From Candidatus Poribacteria bacterium (GTDB lineage: Bacteria; Poribacteria; WGA-4E; WGA-3G), in the NCBI GenBank assembly GCA_022825665.1, contig JAJDWI010000056.1, forward strand, positions 1 through 49,581: a stretch of DNA of 49,581 nucleotides. Reading direction: 5' to 3'. Each line of letters opens with the position of its first letter. Position 1 is the stretch's first letter. The notes under the pieces are model-generated. The model was not told the origin of the DNA. It saw nothing but the letters and a program-made list of their open reading frames with translations, and searched no databases. Of this stretch, positions 42,034-49,581 are shown piece after piece. Made by a program: the position numbers and the translations under genes.

Positions 42034-43905
42034 ATGAAGGAAAACCAACCTAAACTTTGGCAATCATTACCTAAATCTCCAGGCGTTTATCTAATGAAAG
42101 CCTCGGATGGATCGTCTATTTATATCGGTAAGGCTGTCAACCTTCGTAATCGTGTTCGCTCCTATTTTCAGCAGAAAGGACTTACTGATAACCCGTTAAC
42201 TGCTCAAATGATGCGGTATGTGACAGAGATAGATTATATCGTTACAAGTACTGAGATTGAAGCACTTATTCTGGAAAATAATCTAATTAAGTCGCATCAG
42301 CCACGATACAACGTTAAACTGAAAGATGATAAACGTTATCCATTCCTGAGGGTTACTACGAATGAACCATTTCCTCGGATAATGATTACGCGCAAAACTG
42401 ATAATGACGGAACACGATATTTCGGTCCATTTGTCAGAGTTAGATCAACAAGACAGGTTCTAAAACAGCTTACTAAGTTGTTTCCGATACGAACTTGCGC
42501 TTTGCCATTGAAAGAATCATATAACAAGTATCGTGCTTGTCTTGATTATCACATTGGAAGGTGTCCCGCACCATGTGCAAATAAAATAGATGTACAGGAA
42601 TATGAAAAGATAGTTCGCAAAGTGTGCCAGTTTTTAGGAGGTAATACAAATGCAGTTGTCAAGGAACTAAAACAGCAAATGCAAGCAGCATCTAAATCAC
42701 TTGATTTTGAGACAGCAGCGAAATACAGGGATATGCTAAATGATGTTCAACAAGCTATTTCTACGCAACAAAGCCTGGATAATGTATCCTCTGTAGATGA
42801 AGATGTAATCGGTATAGCAACTGCATTTCAGCACGGTTTACAAAGTCGTCTGGGTAATGTTGCTTGTGTTCAGGTATTACATATCAGAGATGGAAAACTA
42901 CTTGAACGTGAACACTATTACCTTAACGATGTGCATCCAGAACTGATACCAACAGCACTAAGTGCTTTTGTATCACAATATTACCAAAATGCTGTATTAG
43001 TACCAAAAACTATTGTTTTACCCATACAAGTTGAGACGGAAGAATTGATTGAAAAATGGTTAAGTGAGAAACGCGGAAACCACGTTTCTTTGCATGTACC
43101 AAGAGCTGGAAGACTCAGACGATTACAGAATTTAGCGATGAAAAATGCTGAAGTACTTCTCATTCAACGTGAGCAAACCGTAGTTTATAGCAGCGATGTA
43201 GATCCAGCATTGGTCGAGTTGCAGGAACTTCTCGAGATAAACCATCCACTCAGACGCATAGAAGCGTATGATATTTCTAATCTTGGTGATAGGTATGCAG
43301 TGGGTTCTATGGTAGTACTTGAAGATGGAAAACCAGCATCAAGTGAATATCGACAGTTTCGAATTCGAGACGTTGTTGGACAAAACGATTATGCAATGAT
43401 GCAAGAAGTCCTCACCCGTCGTTTTAGACGTGCAGAAACAGGAGACATCAAATTTAGCAAGTTACCTGATTTAATGTTAATTGATGGTGGTAAAGGACAA
43501 TTAAGTAGTGTTCAAACAGCATTACAAACCTTTGTTAATGCTGATTTAGACCCAGTTCCGACACAGATTCCACTGATTGCATTGGCAAAACGAATAGAAG
43601 AAATATTCGTACCTGGAAATCCTGAACCGATTGTATTGCGAGAAGATAACCCTACACTTCACCTAATTCAGCGGTTACGAGATGAAGCACACCGTTTTGC
43701 AATAACTTACCATCGCAAATTAAGACATAAGGCATTGAGCGAATCTGTACTTGACGAAATACCAAACATCGGTCCAAAAAGGAAACAGGCGTTACTGAAA
43801 CAATTCGGTTCAATAGATGCAATACGGCAGGCAAGTTTAGATGAACTCCTTTCTGTAAAAGGTATACCCCGCAACGTCGCCGAGAACATCCGTAAAAACC
43901 TTTAA
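42034..43905 (+). CDS. uvrC: Excinuclease ABC subunit C
   Basis: A 623-residue nucleotide-excision-repair nuclease that cuts on both sides of a lesion bound by UvrB. SPGVYLMKASDGSSIYIGKA is the GIY-YIG domain, CLDYHIGRCPAPC the Cys-containing linker, ELKQQMQAASKSLDFETAAK the UVR helix that binds UvrB, RIEAYDISNLGDRYAVGSM with LMLIDGGKGQL the RNase-H-like nuclease, and IPNIGPKRKQALLKQFGS with KGIPRNVAENI the (HhH)2 DNA-binding tail. The frame is open from 41974, but AAGG lies before ATG 42034, which fits the family start. All domains and motifs look intact. Confidence 0.97.
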   Translation: MKENQPKLWQSLPKSPGVYLMKASDGSSIYIGKAVNLRNRVRSYFQQKGLTDNPLTAQMMRYVTEIDYIVTSTEIEALILENNLIKSHQPRYNVKLKDDKRYPFLRVTTNEPFPRIMITRKTDNDGTRYFGPFVRVRSTRQVLKQLTKLFPIRTCALPLKESYNKYRACLDYHIGRCPAPCANKIDVQEYEKIVRKVCQFLGGNTNAVVKELKQQMQAASKSLDFETAAKYRDMLNDVQQAISTQQSLDNVSSVDEDVIGIATAFQHGLQSRLGNVACVQVLHIRDGKLLEREHYYLNDVHPELIPTALSAFVSQYYQNAVLVPKTIVLPIQVETEELIEKWLSEKRGNHVSLHVPRAGRLRRLQNLAMKNAEVLLIQREQTVVYSSDVDPALVELQELLEINHPLRRIEAYDISNLGDRYAVGSMVVLEDGKPASSEYRQFRIRDVVGQNDYAMMQEVLTRRFRRAETGDIKFSKLPDLMLIDGGKGQLSSVQTALQTFVNADLDPVPTQIPLIALAKRIEEIFVPGNPEPIVLREDNPTLHLIQRLRDEAHRFAITYHRKLRHKALSESVLDEIPNIGPKRKQALLKQFGSIDAIRQASLDELLSVKGIPRNVAENIRKNL

Positions 43906-43970
43906 ATATGTGAATGCAATTCAATTGATCCTATTGCAACGGGCTGCCCAATTACGTACATAGATAATAA

Positions 43971-43996
43971 ATAGTTGCACTATATCGTGCAACTAT
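43971..43996. terminator. Perfect hairpin downstream of uvrC
   Basis: ATAGTTGCAC (43971-43980) and GTGCAACTAT (43987-43996) are exact inverted repeats with a six-base loop, 66 bases past the uvrC stop. No T run follows, so termination is only a guess. Confidence 0.45.
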
Positions 43997-44004
43997 GAAG
44001 TGAT

Positions 44005-44024
44005 ACTATGTTCTATTACATAGT
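44005..44024. repeat. Second small hairpin before the YibE/F gene
   Basis: ACTATGT (44005-44011) and ACATAGT (44018-44024) pair exactly with a six-base loop. With the hairpin at 43971 it makes a tandem pair of palindromes between uvrC and the YibE/F gene. Confidence 0.45.
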
Positions 44025-44117
44025 GACAGGGTATTACTGTCTTGGCATATTATTTGCTGTAAGCATATACACTTGATCCGTATAGTATTAGTAATCTGTA
44101 ATATAAGAGCGTAGAAT

Positions 44118-46778
44118 ATGCGAGAAAGAAATATAAAAATCGTTGGAATCATATTTATTTTATTAAGTGTTGCCTTTTTGCACTTTAAACTCTATCGTTT
44201 TGCAGAAATAACACAAGAGGGTGCCTTACAGATTTTGGTGTGCTTAGGTCGTGTTATAGAGATAGATACCAGCGAAGAAGTAGATCAGATTCTTACCTTA
44301 CACATCCTCTCTGGTCAGTTTCGGGGTGAACAAGTTAAGGTTGATAACATCTGGATCGGTCGTGCCTATGGAGACCGAGTATTCAGTAAAGACGACATAT
44401 TATTTCTACAAATCCAGATCCGAGATCCATCGAATCCAAAAATATATTCTGTTTCATTAGGAGATTATTTTCGCACACCATTTTTACTCTATCTTGCTGG
44501 CACGTTAGGCATCCTAATGTTACTTGTTGCAGGAATGAAAGGTGTTCGTGCAATACTAACACTGTTCGTAACTGCATTCTCAGTTCTGTATATACTTGTT
44601 CCACTTACTATCAAGGGCTTCAACCCAATTGCAATCGCATTACTCATAGCAGCCTTCCTAACATTAGTCACTTTCCTTTTTATTACAGGATTTAGTTACA
44701 AGGTTATATCTGGTGTTCTCGGCACACTGGGTGGATTAACCGCTGTAGGAATCCTGTCTGTTCTTAGTCAAAACTTGATGGCACTAACGGGATTAGCACA
44801 AGAATTTGGATTTTTAGAACTCGGTATTGCGTTATGGCGGACGCCGAGTTCACATCATTGGAATTTCACAGGTATCCTATCCGCAGGTATCATCTTAGGT
44901 GCGGTCGGTGCTATGATGGATGTGAGTATGTCAATATCCTCAAGCGTTCATGAAGTTAAGCAGGTAAATCCAAACATCAGCGTTAGACAATCAATACGAG
45001 CAGGATTGAATGTTGGTCGGGATATTATGGGAACAATGGCAGACACACTCATATTCGCATACCTTGGTGCACACATGATAACTATGTTGTTACCACGTAT
45101 TGAATTTCCAGAATCGGGTATGCTGTATCCATTTTTACGTTTGGTAAATGAAGAAACAACCGCAGTGGCAATTATTCAAGCAGTAGTTGGGACAATTGGA
45201 TTAGTCCTTACTGTACCTATTGCAGCCACAGTTGCTGGGTTTCTAACAAAATATACGACAGTAAGCAGAACAGATATACACGAGAACATACCAACCGAAG
45301 AGGAACTTGAAGAAATATTCGGAAGTGAATCTACCTTAAGTGGGAATCGAAGTTTTACCAAACGATTTGCTGTTCCGTTTGCATTGATGCTTGTGTTGAT
45401 CGGGACAATGTTTGTCTACCATAGATCACAAAACTTGTCTGCGACAATATCAGAGAATAGAGATGAACAAGGTCAACTGATAACAAAGTCAGAATATGCC
45501 AAAGGTAAAGTTCTCAGATTACTTGAATCAAGTGGTACCTTTCTATTTAAAATCGACCAATCTAACGCCTCTGAGTTAGACAAGAAATCAATTCCGCAAG
45601 CATTACGAGATGCTTTTACTGAGAATGAGTTTTCGTTATCAGAAGATAATGTCACTGTTTCAATAAAACCGTGGAAAGATAGCAGATGGTTGATATCTGA
45701 CCATGAATATGAACAAACTTACAGCATTCGGGTTTCAACAGATGGATCAAATAGCCTTGACGTATATGATTCTGAAACTGAGCATCATGTACTTGAAGTA
45801 GAGATGCTTGGTGGTATGTATAAAGGGAAGAAGTTAGTTCTGCGAAATATCGTAAATCATAGCATGTCCTTACTGAGTGTTCCTGCCGAACCCGGTGATA
45901 TTGTCCTATGTCGCGTTGGCGGTGATGCAGAACAGGTTAGCCTTGTTAAAATTATACAAGAATATGGACGCGATAGATTTCTGATATGGTTTGTTGGTGG
46001 GATGTTCCTATTAATCATTTTGGTAGGCAGGATGGAAGGAATCCGCACCGTGTGCGCTATGTTGATATCCGGTGCAGTGATATATTTCTTTATGTTGCCC
46101 TTGATTTCACAAGGGATGAACGCAGTTTTTGTTGTGACACTTACATCGGGTGCTGTGGCGTTTGTTTCACTGGTATTTGTTATAGGTCCAAGTCGAAAGA
46201 CATATTCTGCCGTGTTGGGAACAATGGGTGGTATCCTCGTAGCGGGAATGATCGTGTTATTTGCACAAAATCAACTACATTTTACAGGTTTAGAAAACGC
46301 TATTGCAGCCGATATTGTTGAAGCAACGCGAACGCCACCCTTTGATTTTGTGCAGATCTTGTTAGCCGGAATGTTAATGGGTGTATTAGGTGTTGCGGTT
46401 GATGGCGCGATCGAAGTCGCATCAAGTATGGAGGAAATTCGTCGTGCAAACCCAAATATGCCAACCTGGAGATTGATCGCTTCTGGTCTCAATGTCGGAA
46501 CCGATATACTCGGTACAATGGTAAATACCTTGGTGTTTGCTTACCTTGGGGTAGAGTTGTTATTGGTAATCACTGTAGCAGCAGAAAATAATTTATTTAA
46601 TTTTATTAATATTGGTGCGCCAAATTTGGAATTATTTAAGGAACCAACGGTGCAATTGCTCAGTATCGGTGTTATTTCAGCGGAGATTGTTAGATTACTG
46701 GCGGGGACACTCGGTTTAGTGTTAGCAATTCCAATTACTGCGGTAATATGTGCTTTCTGGAATCCCAAGAAGATGTAG
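44118..46778 (+). CDS. Internally duplicated YibE/F-family membrane protein
   Basis: An 886-residue integral membrane protein made of two YibE/F units. The first unit (about 1-400) has a soluble N-terminal domain and transmembrane helices with GAVGAMMDVSMSISSSVHEV and LNVGRDIMGTMADTLIFAYL. The second unit (about 420-886) repeats the order: soluble domain, helices, GVLGVAVDGAIEVASSMEEI and LNVGTDILGTMVNTLVFAYL. YibE/F proteins usually have one unit of about 400 residues. Their function is not known; a transport role is often assumed. The second unit has Asp-Gly at the site where the first has Met-Met-Asp-Val, so one half may have drifted. It converges on the cysteine desulfurase gene, 23 bases away. 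Confidence 0.85.
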   Translation: MRERNIKIVGIIFILLSVAFLHFKLYRFAEITQEGALQILVCLGRVIEIDTSEEVDQILTLHILSGQFRGEQVKVDNIWIGRAYGDRVFSKDDILFLQIQIRDPSNPKIYSVSLGDYFRTPFLLYLAGTLGILMLLVAGMKGVRAILTLFVTAFSVLYILVPLTIKGFNPIAIALLIAAFLTLVTFLFITGFSYKVISGVLGTLGGLTAVGILSVLSQNLMALTGLAQEFGFLELGIALWRTPSSHHWNFTGILSAGIILGAVGAMMDVSMSISSSVHEVKQVNPNISVRQSIRAGLNVGRDIMGTMADTLIFAYLGAHMITMLLPRIEFPESGMLYPFLRLVNEETTAVAIIQAVVGTIGLVLTVPIAATVAGFLTKYTTVSRTDIHENIPTEEELEEIFGSESTLSGNRSFTKRFAVPFALMLVLIGTMFVYHRSQNLSATISENRDEQGQLITKSEYAKGKVLRLLESSGTFLFKIDQSNASELDKKSIPQALRDAFTENEFSLSEDNVTVSIKPWKDSRWLISDHEYEQTYSIRVSTDGSNSLDVYDSETEHHVLEVEMLGGMYKGKKLVLRNIVNHSMSLLSVPAEPGDIVLCRVGGDAEQVSLVKIIQEYGRDRFLIWFVGGMFLLIILVGRMEGIRTVCAMLISGAVIYFFMLPLISQGMNAVFVVTLTSGAVAFVSLVFVIGPSRKTYSAVLGTMGGILVAGMIVLFAQNQLHFTGLENAIAADIVEATRTPPFDFVQILLAGMLMGVLGVAVDGAIEVASSMEEIRRANPNMPTWRLIASGLNVGTDILGTMVNTLVFAYLGVELLLVITVAAENNLFNFINIGAPNLELFKEPTVQLLSIGVISAEIVRLLAGTLGLVLAIPITAVICAFWNPKKM

Positions 46779-46801
46779 AATTGACAAATAATATAAGGCT
46801 T

Positions 46802-47974
46802 TTAATTTCTATATAATGAACGCATCTGCTTAATTACATTAGGTAATTTAGAAATTACCGTATCAATTTCTTCCTCAGTGGTGTTTCTACCGAGTGAAAA
46901 CCGAACTGTTCCTTGTGCCAATCTCGGTGGTAACCCAAGTGCAGCAAGGACATGTGATGGTTCCATTGATCCTGAAGTACATGCAGAACCGGTTGAGACA
47001 CAGATTCCCTCCATATCCAATCGCAATATAAGACTTTCACCTTCTACTGATTCAAAGGATACATTTAGAGTACCGGGAGCACAGTATTCAGGATGACCGT
47101 TATAATGTAGACGATCTATATTAGCATCAAGTCCATCACGTAGTCGTTTAGTTAATTTGTCCAAGTGTTGTGTATAATTGTCCTGTTCCTTCCTTGACAG
47201 TTCAGATGCGACTCCAAGACCAACAATAGCTGGGACGTTTTCAGAACCTGCACGTCTATTACGTTCATGCGATCCCCCGTGAACAAGATTCGCTAATCTT
47301 GATCCACGACGAATGTAAAGAACACCAATACCCTTTGGGGCATATATTTTATGTCCAGAAAGTGCTAACAGATTTACACCGAGTTCCTGCACATTAACAT
47401 CTAACTTGCCAATTGATTGCACAGCATCGGTATGTACTGGGATTTCGTGTTCCCGTGCAACCTGACAGATTTCTTCAAGAGGTTGGATAGTGCCATTTTC
47501 GTTATTGACATGCATAATGGAGATAAGAATAGTTGTATCACGAATAGCGGAACGAAGTTGGTCAATTTGTATACGTCCGTATCGGTCTACTGGTAGATAT
47601 GTCACCTCAAAACCACGTTGTTCCAAATATTGGCATGTATGCAACACTGCATGATGTTCAACAGATGAAGTTACAATATGGTTCCCTTCTCCGCGACTCT
47701 TCTGGAGTTCGGTTAATCCTTTGATGGCATGGTTATCTGCTTCGGTACCACTACCTGTGAACACGATTTCACTGGGACTTTTTGCACCAATCAGTTCAGC
47801 GACTTGTTCACGGGCAGTATCTATTGCATTTCGCGCTTCCCTACCATAAGCATGGATACTGGAACCATTACCGTATGCTTCAGTAAGATAAGGCATCATT
47901 GCCTCTCTCACTTCGGGTCGGAGTGGGGTTGTAGCATTGTAATCAAGGTAGATTCTTTGCATGTCTTTATTCAT
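46802..47974 (-). CDS. Cysteine desulfurase (NifS/IscS family)
   Basis: A 390-residue PLP enzyme that takes sulfur from cysteine for Fe-S clusters and thiolated tRNA. IYLDYNATTPLRPEVRE opens it; FTGSGTEADNHAIKG and SVEHHAVLHT bind PLP, LALSGHKIYAPKG contains the PLP Lys (about 207), and STGSACTSGSMEPSHVL has the sulfur-carrying Cys (about 329). ATG 47962 is as likely as 47974; neither has a good ribosome binding site. No iscU, iscR or suf genes are nearby. The SACTSG loop is of the longer, group I type, like NifS/IscS. Confidence 0.95.
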   Translation of the reverse strand: MNKDMQRIYLDYNATTPLRPEVREAMMPYLTEAYGNGSSIHAYGREARNAIDTAREQVAELIGAKSPSEIVFTGSGTEADNHAIKGLTELQKSRGEGNHIVTSSVEHHAVLHTCQYLEQRGFEVTYLPVDRYGRIQIDQLRSAIRDTTILISIMHVNNENGTIQPLEEICQVAREHEIPVHTDAVQSIGKLDVNVQELGVNLLALSGHKIYAPKGIGVLYIRRGSRLANLVHGGSHERNRRAGSENVPAIVGLGVASELSRKEQDNYTQHLDKLTKRLRDGLDANIDRLHYNGHPEYCAPGTLNVSFESVEGESLILRLDMEGICVSTGSACTSGSMEPSHVLAALGLPPRLAQGTVRFSLGRNTTEEEIDTVISKLPNVIKQMRSLYRN

Positions 47975-48013
47975 CTCAATGCCAGCATATAGACTAACTT
48001 CAGGACAAAGGTT

Positions 48014-49366
48014 TTAATCGTAAGTGCGGTAATTTAGTATAGAAATCTGATTTGGCACAATCTTAACATTTTGGAGGGTCTTGCTACCGCTCACTCGTCC
48101 ATTGGCATTTAAGAATGATAGTTTTAGATTATGATTTCCTTCGGGTAATGGTGTGCGCACAATATAAATACGATTCGGTAACGTTTGCCAAGAACGGGTA
48201 TCTGCGCTTTCTGTGAGTATTCCGGCAAGATTCACAAGTGCACCAGCAATTTTATTTTCCTTTCTTGCTTTTCTGAAGATCAAGTATTTCCCAAGGGCAC
48301 GTACTAACGTTCGGATGAGTATTACAGTTCGTTCTGCTTCAAGTGTTTCAATCGCCATTACTTCTACATCTGCAATTAACTGACCTTGAGTCGTTATTTC
48401 TGCTGCAGTAACTTCTATTCCAGAGAATTGTGGACGATTAGACTTGATAGTCGGCATTGCTACGTGTAAGAGATATTCTAATTCAATATCTTTTACGACC
48501 ATTCCTTCACGGTTTCTCAGCGTTCGAGCAAACTTGATATTGTCTTTATTGTCGTCCTCACCAAATTTATCAACCTTTAGAATTGGAAATGTTAGTGTCT
48601 GTTCTTTCTTACGTGGAACAAAACCTGTTTCATAGAATAGGATCAGTTCACCAGAGTCATTGGAATGTGTTGGTGGATTTCCATATTGCCTTCGGTAACG
48701 TTCATACTCATCGCTGAAACCGAGATTATTTGCTACGCGCACTAAAGAATGTCCCACATCCTTAGGCATTGTTATCCCTGTTTTTTGTGATGCTTTCTGA
48801 TAGTTATCTGCAGCTTGCTTGTATGAGATATATGCATCATTCAACTCCCCTGCTGCTTCAAATACTATACCACAAAAATGAGAAAGAAATCCTGTGCCGA
48901 AGAAATCGTATTGTTCGTCCTCACCTTTGAAGTATTGAATTAAGTTGGTTGCACGACGACATTCAACTTGTGCACCGTCTAAATTACCTGCATAGATATA
49001 ATTCAATGCACTATAATAGTGACTCAATAATCTCTCATAATGAGTCCCTGCATACGGACGTAGGTTATCAGTAGTTATGAGCGATAGGGCTTCTTTTGAA
49101 AGGCTTTTTGTAAATCTTTCTTCAGCAATGCTTTCTGCATTTTCAAATGCTTTGCTACTATCAGTAAATAGGTTAGCGTAATGTCCAGTCATCCCTAATT
49201 CGTATAGATGCGGAATATCCGGATTTTTGGGTGAATGCTTCTTAAGGTAATTGTAGGCATCTTCTGACTTACCAGTCGACATGTCCATTTCGACCTGTTC
49301 AAACTTATATCCGCCACAACCAACTATCAGACATGAAATAAATAAAACGCAAAGATATTTTGACAT
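48014..49366 (-). CDS. TPR-containing lipoprotein (COG3014-like)
   Basis: A 450-residue lipoprotein with signal peptide and lipobox IVGCGG about 17 residues in. Residues about 25-230 form helical hairpins of TPR type (EDAYNYLKKHSP, HYYSALNYIYAGNLDGAQVE and ELNDAYISYKQAADNYQKA). The C-terminal half (about 230-450) is beta-rich with FYETGFVPRKKEQTLTFPI and ADTRSWQTLPNRIYIVRTPL, as in the COG3014 family of uncharacterised lipoproteins. The frame is open from 49447, but the signal peptide begins with ATG 49366. The promoter lies near the IS200/IS605-like end starting at about 49441. Confidence 0.8.
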   Translation of the reverse strand: MSKYLCVLFISCLIVGCGGYKFEQVEMDMSTGKSEDAYNYLKKHSPKNPDIPHLYELGMTGHYANLFTDSSKAFENAESIAEERFTKSLSKEALSLITTDNLRPYAGTHYERLLSHYYSALNYIYAGNLDGAQVECRRATNLIQYFKGEDEQYDFFGTGFLSHFCGIVFEAAGELNDAYISYKQAADNYQKASQKTGITMPKDVGHSLVRVANNLGFSDEYERYRRQYGNPPTHSNDSGELILFYETGFVPRKKEQTLTFPILKVDKFGEDDNKDNIKFARTLRNREGMVVKDIELEYLLHVAMPTIKSNRPQFSGIEVTAAEITTQGQLIADVEVMAIETLEAERTVILIRTLVRALGKYLIFRKARKENKIAGALVNLAGILTESADTRSWQTLPNRIYIVRTPLPEGNHNLKLSFLNANGRVSGSKTLQNVKIVPNQISILNYRTYD

Positions 49367-49440
49367 AAGATTACATATTCTAAACAATAAGAGTGGGCGG
49401 GAGTCAATACCCGCCCAATAATATCTTAGATACGGATAAA

Positions 49441-49581
49441 CTGACATACTCCCAAGCCTAAAGACTTGGGGTTCTTCGTTCTTACATTAGAGTTTGCCTC
49501 TAACTGACGTTTCCTGCTTCATCTAACACTGCTACAAAGTGTAGTCTAACACGTTATCCACAGGCGTTTAGGCTCTCGGCA
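49441..49581 (-). mobile_element. Right end of an IS200/IS605-like element with omega RNA, cut by the window edge
   Basis: Read on the minus strand, this is nearly identical to 21770-21898: the GATGAAGCAGGAAACGTC core, a short TTAGAG-type hairpin, and the terminal CCCCAAGTCT/AGGCTTGGG hairpin followed by GAGTATGTCAG. One base change in the terminal stem leaves a G-U pair. The element continues past the window end, so whether it holds tnpB is unknown. Its RNA would point toward, and its guide would come from, the start of the TPR lipoprotein gene region. Confidence 0.8.

Overview
The window reads as a mid-to-low GC bacterial chromosome segment. It has many sulfatases, a phytanoyl-CoA dioxygenase, secreted LamG and PQQ-like beta-propeller proteins, Gfo/Idh/MocA oxidoreductases, a TonB receptor and short dispersed hairpin repeats. 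That combination resembles Candidatus Poribacteria or a related glycan-degrading lineage. This is an inference from gene content; no rRNA gene or other phylogenetic marker was used.

Layout. 1-146: the last 17 codons of a TnpB nuclease and the right end (omega RNA region) of its IS200/IS605-type element. 188-4841: two sulfatases flanking a DUF98-like protein. 5038-6930: a SpoIVB/S55-type lipoprotein. 7559-15356 (minus): two PQQ-like propeller proteins and a lipoprotein run into an EhpF-like adenylating enzyme, then a toxin-antitoxin pair, an SMP-30/Vgb-like propeller and an aldehyde dehydrogenase. 15494-18507: three LamG proteins sharing a C-terminal tail. 18591-21374: a TonB-dependent receptor. 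21594-21898: a small element with its own promoter and omega-RNA-like sequence but no nuclease gene. 21974-24966 (minus): sugar kinase, oxidoreductase and epimerase operon. 25808-28041: a CDP-alcohol phosphotransferase and a second Gfo/Idh/MocA protein. 28191-30478: tandem genes fusing an RDD membrane domain to a complete PspA/Vipp1 (ESCRT-III-like) body. 30515-34601: sulfatase, PhyH dioxygenase, sulfatase. 34693-36248: decayed surface-glycan genes (NeuB-type synthase, glycosyltransferase, polysaccharide deacetylase) around an intact PAP2 phosphatase. 37260-43905: housekeeping genes (GlnD, an SDR, TrmB, a Uma2-like protein, UvrC). 44118-49366: an internally duplicated YibE/F protein, a cysteine desulfurase and a TPR lipoprotein. 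49441-49581: the start of another omega-RNA-bearing element in reverse orientation.

The genes together suggest import and breakdown of sulfated, decorated glycans: a TonB receptor, secreted LamG binders, four sulfatases, a sugar kinase and sugar oxidoreductases. Three intergenic regions carry copies of a roughly 280-400 bp module made of a promoter, a structured leader, a ribosome binding site and a start codon. Three short boxes inside the module change together between copies, pointing to conserved RNA pairing.

The most unusual items are the tandem RDD-PspA fusions, the three-copy leader module, the EhpF-like/aldehyde dehydrogenase pair and the omega RNA element without tnpB.
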